Shown here: positions 45,131-52,974 of the stretch, piece after piece
How the letters are laid out: the number at the start of each line of letters is the position of its first letter
How positions within the stretch are numbered: the first letter of the stretch is position 1
Assembly: GCA_036346155.1 (NCBI GenBank)
Contig: JARFIY010000313.1
Span: 1,860,001-1,924,000, forward strand
Direction: 5' to 3'
Source: Sinelater perroti
Lineage: Eukaryota > Arthropoda > Insecta > Coleoptera > Elateridae
DNA: 64,000 nt
Translations under genes and position numbers: made by a program
Notes under the pieces: model-generated
The model's input: only the letters and a program-made list of their open reading frames with translations
What the model was told of the DNA's origin: nothing
Databases searched by the model: none

Positions 45131-46770
45131 AGCGTTTGTTGTCCATAGGTGAACATACGCCTCCTCCATTTCTCTCCATTTGTTTCTATCCTGTGCTACG
45201 TTCATCCATCCCCTTCCTGCCACTTTCCTGATGTCATCGTACCATCTTAGTATGGGTCTTCCTGGGTTTCGTTTTTCTCCCCATGGTTTCCATTCAGTCG
45301 TTTTTCTTGTCCATTTCTTCTTCTCCATCCTCGCTATATGTCCTTCCCATCTCCACTTTGCTTGTATTATTTTGTTTTTGACATCTTCCATTTTGGTTCG
45401 TTCTCTAATCCATTTTATCGACTTTTTGTCTATCAGTTTTATGTTGAGGATCGCTCTTTCCATGTGTCGTTGGGTAGTTTGCATCTTACTCATGGTCTTC
45501 TTTGTCATTGCCCATGTTTCAACTCCGTATAGCAAGACCGGTATTACACATTGGTTTAATAGTTTTATCTTCATGTGTATCTTAAATCTTTTTTCTTTAC
45601 TCTTTAATATATGTTTCAATCTTCCGTAAGCTGTCCATGCGAGTCTAATGCGTCTATTTGCATCTGCCGTTTGCATTTTCCTGTCTACTCGCAGGTTATG
45701 TCCCAGGTATATATATATTGTTCTACTTCTTCTATAGTTTCCCCATTTAGCGTAATGGGACCGTCATCTTGGTTAGAGGATCTCTTCATTATTTTTGTTT
45801 TTGTCATATTCATAGTTAGTCCTATTTCTTTTGATTTTTCGTTCAGTTCTTGGTTCTCCCAATTAAGGTTTTTGAATATGTCCTCCTTTGCCAGTGTGAA
45901 GAGCTTTGGCGATATAGAGTCTCCTTGCCTTATTCCTCTTTGGATTTTTATTTTCTCTGTTTCTGAGTGTAATTTCACAGTGCTTGTTGCTTCCTTGTAT
46001 ATATTTTCGATGAGTTCTATGTATCTGGAATCCACTCTGCAGTTTTGTAATAAGTTTATAATTGCCCATATTTCTATCGAGTCAAATGCCTTATTATAAT
46101 CTATAAAAGCTAGATATATGTCCTTGTTGTATTCTGTTGTTTTCTCGATGATGTTTCGGAGTGACTGTATGTGGTCCAAAGTATTGTACCCTTTTCTAAA
46201 ACCTGCTTGTTCGGTGTTTTGATACTGTTTGAATTCGTTTGTTAATCTTGTTGTTATTATTTTCGTCAGCATCTTATATACTTGACATAAAAGACTTATT
46301 GGCCTATAGTTTCCTAGATCTGACTTATCTCCTTTCTTATGTAACAGCACAATTACGGCGTTGTTCCAATTCTGTGGTATTTTCCGTTCTTCCAAGCATT
46401 TATTTAGTAGTATCTTTAGGTTTTTTATTAATTGTTCTCCTCCGTATTTAATAAGTTCCGGGATTATTCCGTCTTCTCCCGGAGCTCTGTTTAATTTCAT
46501 TTCCCTAATTGCGTTTTCTATTTCGTCTGCTTCTATTTCCGGTATTTATTCCGATCCGACGTTAAGAATATGTCTTCTTTTTATTTTATCTGTTTTTTTT
46601 TACCTTGGCGCTGTACAGCTTTTGATAAAAGTTTTTTGTTGTGTGAATGATTTCTTTTCTATCATACGTTATTGTGTCGTCTTCTTTTTTCAGATGGCTA
46701 ATGATGTTGATATTTGTGTTTATTTTTCTTCTCAGCACTTTTAAGCTTTTGTTTTCTTCAATTGTTTTCT
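45125..46770 (-). pseudogene. RTE-A reverse transcriptase and C-terminal domain; YxDD deleted
   Basis: 46500-45685 (minus): LNRAPGEDGIIPELIKYGGE, NYRPISLLCQVYKMLTKIIT, EQAGFRKGYNTLDHIQSLRN, AFIDYNKAFDSIE, RQGDSISPKLFTLAKEDIF. The sequence then goes from KNLNWEN straight to QELNEKSKEIGLTMNMTKTK, omitting the region that should hold the catalytic (F/Y)xDD. 45676-45125 gives the distal domain: RLAWTAYGRLKHILKS, VLLYGVETWAM, GRPILRWYDDIRKVAGRGW, with TAG as part of the (GA)n tail. The link from 46774 to 46500 is frameshifted. Copying is impossible without the Asp pair. Confidence 0.8.
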
Positions 46771-46773
46771 CTA

Positions 46774-47994
46774 TTAAAACCTCTGTACAGTTTTGTTTAG
46801 TTCCGTGTATTCTACGGTACCTCGTTTACCTTGGCTTGCTAATTCTTGTCTTTTTTCTAATAGTTGTTTTGTTTCGTTCCTGATATTTTTTACATTTTTT
46901 GTTTTTTGTTGTTTAGCTGTTTTCTTTCCTGCTTGTAATATTGCATTCGTCATCTTTTTATTTATTTGTTCTATTGTGTCTTGTTTTCTAATTCTGCTGT
47001 ACCAGAGGTTTTTTCTCAATTCTATTCTGTATTCGTTGGTTTTTTCTTTAAGAAGTTCTCTATCTATTTCTTGTTTATTTTTCTTTATTAGTTTTATTCG
47101 TTCCTTTTGTGTATTTATCCTTATATTTCCTCTTACTAATCTGTGATCACTGCTTGTTGGGTATTTGTTAATTACCGTCACACCTGTAAGTAGATGTTTA
47201 TGGGATGATATAATAAAGTCGATCTCATTCTTTGTAGTTCCATTCGGGGCTCTCCACGTCCACTTTCTTCCTTCCTTCTTTTTGAAGAAGGTATTCATAA
47301 TATATAGGTTTTGTCTTTCTGTGTATTGGACTAATGTTTGGCCTCTTTGGTTTCTCTGCCTTATTCCAAAGTATCCTACTGATTTCTCATTATCTTCTTT
47401 CTTTCCTACTATGGCATTAAAATCTCCAATTATGATATAGTGGTGTGTTTTGTTTAATGTTATTGCGGCATTTATCTCTTCGTAAAACTGATCGACTTCT
47501 TCATCTTCGTGTGTCGATGTGGGCGCGTATACCTGAATTATTTTAAGATTGTATCTATTGGATATTTGAAGTATTAGGTATGCCACTCTTGCTGAGATAG
47601 ATCTTATTTCTTTTATGTTTTGTTCTACCTTTTTGTGTATCATAAATCCAACTCCCGCTGTGTTTGTGTTATTTTCTAGTATACTTTTGGTATGATATAA
47701 TGTATTTCCAGATGATAGTTTTGTACACTGTTCTTCTTTTCTTCTTGTCTCGCTTAGTCCTATTACGTCCCATCTTTTATCTTTAATTTCATTTTCAAAT
47801 TCTACTAGTCGTTCTTCAGTTCTGAGGGTCTGTGCGTTGTACGTAGCTATAGTCAACTTCGTCGTCATTTGGCAGCCTTTCCTCGTCCGGTGATTCTTCG
47901 CACCCTCTGGTTGTCGGTAGGATTCACCGCTGCCGTGGTGAGCTACTTTCAACCTGCCGGGGACTGAGGGCCTTTCGTTTATTTGTGTATTCAT
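46774..47994 (-). CDS. RTE-A endonuclease region, open frame of 406 aa
   Basis: Uninterrupted minus-strand frame. It opens MNTQINERPSVPGRLKVAHH with a short basic leader. The endonuclease proper starts near residue 43 (MTTKLTIATYNAQTLRTEER) and shows WDVIGLSETRR, AGVGFMIHKK, IIQVYAPTS, HHYIIIGDFNAIVG, NEIDFIIS and SSDHRLVRGNIRI, which cover the APE-type catalytic motifs (E in SETR, D/N in GDFNA, D/H in SDHR). The basic linker continues to residue 406. It should join the RT downstream, but the frame is lost at about 46774. It resembles host-annotated craniofacial development protein 2-like sequences, which are LINE-derived. Confidence 0.8.
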   Translation of the reverse strand: MNTQINERPSVPGRLKVAHHGSGESYRQPEGAKNHRTRKGCQMTTKLTIATYNAQTLRTEERLVEFENEIKDKRWDVIGLSETRRKEEQCTKLSSGNTLYHTKSILENNTNTAGVGFMIHKKVEQNIKEIRSISARVAYLILQISNRYNLKIIQVYAPTSTHEDEEVDQFYEEINAAITLNKTHHYIIIGDFNAIVGKKEDNEKSVGYFGIRQRNQRGQTLVQYTERQNLYIMNTFFKKKEGRKWTWRAPNGTTKNEIDFIISSHKHLLTGVTVINKYPTSSDHRLVRGNIRINTQKERIKLIKKNKQEIDRELLKEKTNEYRIELRKNLWYSRIRKQDTIEQINKKMTNAILQAGKKTAKQQKTKNVKNIRNETKQLLEKRQELASQGKRGTVEYTELNKTVQRF

Positions 47995-48395
47995 GAAGGG
48001 ATTTGTTGGGTTTTCGGCCTTAACTCACCGCGCTGGCCAGACGTGTTGGCAAGTCGCAGTACCGGAGCCGTATTTATCAGTTCGTGATAGTCGCCTCCGA
48101 TTTTCTAGTGATAAACTGTACCAAAGATTTTCTTTTCCACTTTAACCTAGTACTGACATTGCTGCTGCCATATGTCAGATTTCACCATATCTGGCTATCC
48201 TCACCTAGTTTAGCCTGTAGGTCAATACAGTTTTCCGGGGTGTGGCACTTGGAGCCATAGGTGAGAATTGGGTGCCTCATGAGGACCAGTTATCGAGAAC
48301 CACTTCCGGTAAGACCGTTGGTGTGACCGTTCCCGGTATAAAGGTACTACCTCTATGACGCGACCCTACACCCCCCTCATCCCTCATCTCATCTC

Positions 48396-49400
48396 AAATG
48401 TCATTTTCTAGCCTTTGTTTTATCTCTCTTTTTATATGCTGATCTTGCAGCTTCTTTCCATTAATTTGAATACGATTAATTTTCTTTTTAATAGTTCTTA
48501 GCGGACCCAACTCCCAAGCTGAAGACCAGCTTTACTTTTGTCATGTTTGTCATCTGTCACGCCTTATAACTTTTGATCTGTGATAGATAGTCCAGACGCC
48601 AAAAATCAGCCTGATCAAAAAATCCGGTTTGATCGGAAGTGGTCGGAAATTTCGTTTGAATATAATTCACTGTCATTCGTTTTAATAAAATTTTGTTAAA
48701 CCTTATAGTTTAGTTTCATGCGTAGGGTCCGCTCTGCTTTACCTGTAAAGCAAATTTTTGCTTATTAATCTTGTTTTGTCGACGTGTAGATTATCCGATG
48801 GGGTAATTAAAATAAGTATGACTAATTACAAACTGTTCCTTTTGGCAGAATTGTAAGAGTCTATCCCAGCGTTGGTTTCTTGTTCCTAAGCCACGCTCTC
48901 TTATTATGTCTCTACCTATCTTTGCATTCATATCTCTTATTACTATTGTCATTTCGTGCCCTTTTGAACTACTGATTTCTGTTTTTATAAAAATCTTCTA
49001 TTCTGTCGTTATCCTTATCTGCAGTTGTATCACATTAATATTAATTGAATGTGCTGCTATTTGCTCTATCTGACAATAGGAAAAAGTTAACGACAGACTT
49101 CTGTATTTTTTGGTTAACCAGTATCGCCACCATACTGGTGTGCAGTTTCGTTGCCAGAGTAATACATTCTACCATTATGTGTAGGACACTCTCCTCCCTT
49201 CCATCTTACTTTACTTATACCAATAATATCTAGCTTTAATCTTTCCATTTCTTCGGTTAAATTTCCTGCTTCGCACAAACTCCTAACGTTCCAAGTTGCA
49301 ATTCTCTTCTAGGCCGACTCGGGGATTCTTTGCTGCCGGGAACTAATGGCCATTTTATTTGAGTTTTTAGCCATTGACATTTTTTACCTGTTCTGATTGG
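48396..49400 (-). pseudogene. RTE-B endonuclease remnant
   Basis: Minus strand from about 49390: SRQQRIPESA, then ATWNVRSLCEAGNLTEEMER, LKLDIIGISKVRW, GECPTHNGRMYYSGNE. After a poorly conserved stretch come GTRNQRWDRLLQFCQKEQFV near 48870 and the linker NGKKLQDQHIKREIKQRLEN near 48420. The segment about 48740-48500 is badly degraded. Order and wording match the RTE/BovB endonuclease. Confidence 0.65.
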
Positions 49401-49732
49401 CACTGTGAAGTCTGGGACCACACGATGTTCTATAGCAGCGTAAGCGAAGTGGTTATATTGGGTAACATTAAAGCGCCATCTGTTAGCTTAACAACGTACT
49501 GCAAGAGGTGTCTGGTCTACCAACATAACCTCAATGGTAAAAGCAATGTGCGAAATTAACATTTTCGACATCGCTTGCTTTTCAAGTTTTGATTGATAAA
49601 ATGCCTGCGAAACCCAGGAAATAATGTTTCCTATTTTCTGCAATACCGTCAAGCACTTTTAACAAATTAAGTATGGAAACTTTGGTAAAAAAGAGGACTG
49701 CCCTTGCACGCAGTCAGATTTCACACAAATAG
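49401..49732. other. No recognisable gene
   Basis: Between the 5' end of RTE-B and the Penelope-like element; nothing supported. Confidence 0.35.
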
Positions 49733-49740
49733 TGCATATT

Positions 49741-49776
49741 GACGTTTCGTCCACAACTGCGGCGGACATCTACAGA
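49741..49776 (-). ncRNA. Hammerhead-ribozyme-like core in left terminal repeat
   Basis: Minus strand reads CTGTAGA, stem II GTCC...GGAC with loop GCCGCAGTTGT, then GAAA, C, GTC. The pattern CUGANGA-stem II-GAAAC-GUC is the hammerhead core. Here the first box has one change (CTGTAGA for CTGANGA), so this copy is likely inactive. Confidence 0.6.
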
Positions 49777-49795
49777 AGAAAATCTTTTAAATATT

Positions 49796-51260
49796 AAATG
49801 ACTGCCCCGTGCCTTTTTGCTTTTGCACTCGTAAGAGTGCGATAGGGATGGTGTTGGGAGACCGTTGTTGTTGACGTCAGCGAAATGGTAGATAACGTGA
49901 TAGGGTTAGCTGCTGACGTCAATCGTGTCATTGCAGGTAATATTTTGGCATTTTCTGTCGTCGCTCGCTCTTTTACCGTATTGCAGTCTGTCTTTTGCCC
50001 CTTGAGAGCTATAAACCAAGATTTAGGTAGATTGAATCCGTCGGCCCTGTTAAAATTACTTTTATATTTGTAAATCTCCACCGCCTCTCTATATAATCGA
50101 GTAATAATTCCTACAATTGAATAAAACTTGTCTTTGCTCGCGGTCAGGATTTTCCAGAACGTGTTTAGCAACTGTTGATTTTTCGGGTTGATTAAGGCGT
50201 TTCTTTATCCTAGTGTATATCGAGAGGTCTCATTGTAGACTTGCTTACATAAATAAGGTACGCAGTATACTGCTGGGTTTATTGTATTCTTGGCTGGTCT
50301 AAGCAACTTCCGTATCTTTGTGATAGTACTATAGATTGTTTCCACCTTGTGTTTACTGAAAATTTTTCTTATCCGGTCCGTAACCCCGTCGATATAAGGT
50401 AGGCAATTTTGGTTCTGTTTTTCATGCGCATTTGTTAGGTTTAATTGCTCTGTTTATCTCGGTCCTCGAGTAGCTATTCCCTTGTAAAGTTTGTTCTAAA
50501 TGTTTTAATTCTTTATTCACAAACTGTGGTCGGTATATACGTCATGATCGATCTACCAGTGTTTTCACAACCGTTCTTTTTTGACTTGAGTGGTGATTCG
50601 ACTGCTTATGAAGGTATTTGTCCGTATGGGTGGGTTTCCTGTACACAGTGTGTTGTAAATATCTATGCTCCGATCTCAGCACTGACAATGGGTTGCAGCG
50701 GTACATCATCTTTGTGTATTTTGGGAAGCCCGTATATTCTTGAAGACAGAGCCTCTGATGTTATTAGTCTCTTTTTGATGGTATTATCCAGAGAGAAACT
50801 CTTTATCAGTTTGCTCGTGTCACGTAGTATCCGCGATGTGGTATCGAGTTTGAGCATAGTGTAATTGTTCGTATCGAGCAGTTTGGTCATCTTTTTTGTG
50901 TAATCCTCCTATGCTGTGGCATTACCTTTATCTGTTGGTAAGACAATGTTGGTGTCATAATTCTTGAGTTCAAGTACAGCATTTAATTCCGCCTTGGATA
51001 AGTTCTTCTTAGGCGGCTTAGCACGGCACAGGATGCGTACTTCCTCTGCTTCGTCCGCTGGAAGGTTTCGCATGGCTGTTTCTACGCTAGCTGTAATGTC
51101 CTCAACCAGAATAAATTTAGGTGCTATGGCAAACTTTTCACCTTTGATGAGAGCACTAATAGATTCCTGGCTAAGCTCGTGTTTGGAAAGGTTTATTACA
51201 TTTTGTTTATAATCCAGCTGTGTAGAAGCGCTTTTTCTTTTTCTATAAACGCTGAAACTT
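49796..51260 (-). pseudogene. Penelope-like RT plus GIY-YIG endonuclease, internally deleted
   Basis: Minus strand: an N-terminal part (LPTDKGNATA region near 50930), then the frame 50890-50663 with MTKLLDTNNYTMLKLDTTSR and RIYGLPKIHKDDVPLQPIVS (RT fingers), which ends in a stop. The catalytic YADD region is missing. Downstream are IMTYIPTTVCE near 50540 and LPYIDGVTDRIRKIFSKHKV near 50400. The GIY-YIG start follows at about 50280-50221 (AVYCVPYLCKQVYNETSRYT). The distal REAVEIYKYKSNFNRADGF and LPKSWFIAL lie near 50080-50010. A dead copy. Confidence 0.7.
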
Positions 51261-52204
51261 AGAAGATTGTCTAATGGTGGCGACCGCTCCGTGTTTCTCC
51301 GCAGAATGGAAAGTGATGCGGTCTACAGTGACACGGTACTCTTTATGGATTCTGCTGGCCAGGCTAACATGAACTTAAATCAGTTCTAGTAAACACAGAA
51401 CGAGGGTTTTTCTAATAGCGTGTGCTTGTTCTTTGATGGGAAGGCAGACGTGTAAATAGCCGTACCCCTCGTGGAGCGGTGTGGGGAACTAAGTACGGCT
51501 CGTCCCGAAAGTAAGACCTTGAGGCCCAAATAGTCCCTTAAAAAACCGGCGCGAAAGCGGATGGGGGCGGCTACCGGTATCAACCAACGAGTATTGTTAA
51601 ATCGCTCACCTGTAATCGGTTCGGCTTCGGCTTCAGCGGCGTTGATTTCCTGGTGGCCCCCGTTCTGTGAGATCTTCGTGACTGGCTTTGCGGGGAAGTT
51701 AGTTGCGAGTAGATTAAACACGACCGCACTGTCCGGGTTGCTTTTCGAAAGTGTCGCCGGGCTTCGCATCTGACTGAGCGGTGGTTTAATTTTCGGGAAA
51801 TATTGATTCGAGAGCACTTTGCGTTTCAAAAAGTGCCGCCGACGGGGTATGCAGGCTCGCAGGCCGCGATAGCAAAACGTGCCGCCGGTAGATATCAAAG
51901 TGACCAGCACCGCCACGAACACAGACGGTTTAAAAGCGAAAGGCCGCCACACCATTTGACTAAGGCAGTTTCCGTTTTTTTGATAAATGCGTTGGGCTTG
52001 AGGAGTGTGCAGGTGGTGTTTGACCTGCAAATATTTCGGAACTACCTTTTGATCTCGACAACGCAGTAAGAAATCAAGTGTGGACAGTAGCTAAAACTTC
52101 AAGTTGTCTTACAGACTTGTACACCTCCTCCCCGTAGAGATCTATCGAATAGATGTCAAGGCTTTCACGACCGGTGTTATGGCGCAACGTGTGACCATCA
52201 TCCT
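51261..52204 (-). other. 5' part of the Penelope-like element, open frame 51386-52030
   Basis: A 214-codon minus-strand frame (MQVKHHLHTPQAQRIYQKNG at its start, later RRRHFLKRKVLSN and GTAIYTSAFPSKNKH) is open, but I cannot match it to a known Penelope domain with confidence. It may be the upstream region of the element's ORF or a chance frame in GC-moderate sequence. The linker between it and the RT (51380-51240) has stops. Confidence 0.35.
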
Positions 52205-52272
52205 TACCACACTCGCTTGAATACAAAAGCAGGAACGTACGGGACAGTCACTTAATTTTTAGAAGATATTCT

Positions 52273-52308
52273 TCTAAAGATGTCCGCCGCAGTTGTGGAC
52301 GAAACGTC
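52273..52308 (+). ncRNA. Hammerhead-ribozyme-like core in right terminal repeat
   Basis: Plus strand reads CTAAAGA, stem II GTCC...GGAC, GAAA, C, GTC, followed by AAGAG, which can pair with TTCTT just before the first box to give stem I. Stem III is only A-U and C-G with no loop (ACGU), the minimal form known from Penelope-like hammerheads that act as dimers. First box has one change from CTGANGA. Confidence 0.6.
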
Positions 52309-52481
52309 AAGAGTTTCCGAATTCCGACCACGACTTTATAACCCGGGAATGAACCACACATTGCACCATAACACCGGTCATGAAACCCTTCGCATCTATT
52401 TCACAAACATTTCTTCAGTACCAGTAATGTGGGATTGAAACAAGGGGATCCGTTATCTACGTTCCTATTTAACATTGTACT

Positions 52482-52495
52482 TGAGAAGTGGAATA
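52482..52495. repeat. Target-site duplication of SINE, left copy
   Basis: TGAGAAGTGGAATA, exactly repeated at 52776-52789. Confidence 0.85.
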
Positions 52496-52775
52496 ATAAT
52501 AATAGTTCCCCGTAACAGGCCTTGAAGGCCCTTTGGGGTCGTAACAGATCTGCTACAATCTAGAGCCTACGGTACATAAGGGTAGCAACGTGGCTAGCGC
52601 TACGTACCGACCGCCTATTATTAACCCAGAGTTTGACCTCCAGGTACTCATTTATTGCAGCCTGAGTCGAGCTGGGCCGTAAAAATGCCAGCGATCGAAT
52701 TGGCGAGAGCGGAATTCCAACCCGCAACTCTTCGTTTCGTAGTCTATCGATCTATCTACTAAGCTACCATGGCAC
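52496..52775 (-). mobile_element. tRNA-derived SINE, about 280 bp
   Basis: On the minus strand the element starts at 52775 with a tRNA-like head: A box TAGCTTAGTAGA (near 52766-52755) and B box GGTTGGAATTC (near 52720-52710). A body with AATAAATGAGTACCTGGAGG follows, with a 3' tail of ATT repeats ending at about 52496. A 14-bp exact target duplication flanks it. The RNA polymerase III boxes are close to consensus. The ATT tail implies mobilisation by a LINE that does not need poly(A). It lies inside a LINE RT scrap. Confidence 0.85.
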
Positions 52776-52789
52776 TGAGAAGTGGAATA
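52776..52789. repeat. Target-site duplication of SINE, right copy
   Basis: Exact second copy of TGAGAAGTGGAATA. Confidence 0.85.
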
Positions 52790-52974
52790 AAATTAAAAAA
52801 TAATATACTACAACATTTGTATTGTATTGGGGGCTAAAGATAAGTAATAGGTTGCAAGAACTGTATAGGTTGTCGATATCTGCTTAGCATCAAAACCTGC
52901 AGAAATGCCCGCCGAATTGTCTACTAACAAATCCCGCCTCTACATCGTCGTCTTGTTTCCCAGGCAAAGCAATT

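Larger units (their letters stand above)
45097..48395 (-). mobile_element. RTE-like LINE (RTE-A), near full length, nested in RTE-B
   Basis: Minus strand: 5' leader 48395 to about 47995, endonuclease frame, reverse transcriptase, C-terminal domain, then a (GA)n tail at 45126-45099. The flanks join within one RTE-B protein segment (KREIKQRLEND at 48396-48450 with NDVNKIWNALKK at 45050-45085). An imperfect 5-bp repeat, GACAT/GATAT, may be the target duplication. It has the longest uninterrupted RTE frame in the window, so it is probably the youngest RTE here. Confidence 0.8.
42130..49400 (-). mobile_element. Old RTE-like LINE (RTE-B) exploded by later insertions
   Basis: Minus strand, right to left: endonuclease (49390-48396), then RTE-A inserted (48395-45097). 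Next come linker and start of RT (45096-44373), then the foldback element (44368-42450), then more RT (42445 to about 42130: SESQFGFRYSVSTREALFSL, LVERSRNMNVDVFVCFVNYE). Removing the two inserts gives one LINE in normal domain order, which is strong evidence for nesting. The 3' end is not seen. Confidence 0.7.
49733..52312 (-). mobile_element. Penelope-like retroelement with inverted terminal repeats
   Basis: The minus strand encodes a Penelope-type RT fragment and a GIY-YIG endonuclease remnant. The ends (49733-49840 and 52205-52312) are inverted copies of about 105 bp sharing GACGTTTCGTCCACAACTGC and the following GGCGGACATC. Terminal repeats in direct or inverted order are a hallmark of Penelope-like elements. 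Another short inverted pair (ACCGGTGTTATGG near 52169 and CCATAACACCGGT near 52367) surrounds the right end, suggesting a second partial copy in plus orientation there. Confidence 0.8.
52390..52870 (+). pseudogene. LINE reverse transcriptase scrap, interrupted by a SINE
   Basis: Near 52425-52490: SNVGLKQGDPLSTFLFNIVL then EKW, the RxGxRQGDPLSPxLFNxVL box of LINE RTs. The tRNA-derived SINE follows, then a degenerate continuation. Plus strand. No catalytic box seen. Confidence 0.55.

Noticed and set aside
45180..47440. Plus-strand hydrophobic frames across RTE-A (for example 45180-45629, 46793-47146)
   Set aside because: Antisense shadows of the minus-strand RTE-A proteins, which carry all the recognisable motifs.
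46774..47994. Host gene resembling craniofacial development protein 2
   Set aside because: The name is a common annotation artefact for RTE-like endonucleases. The frame is followed by reverse transcriptase and a repeat tail, so it is part of a LINE.
48500..48733. Possible MITE: AGCGGACCC at 48500-48508 and its reverse complement at 48725-48733
   Set aside because: Only 9 bp match, no target duplication is visible, and the inside contains what may be degraded RTE-B linker sequence. Chance is more likely.
52700..52775. tRNA gene on the minus strand
   Set aside because: A and B boxes are present, but no complete cloverleaf with a clean acceptor stem is apparent, and the sequence continues into a SINE body with a tail and target duplication.
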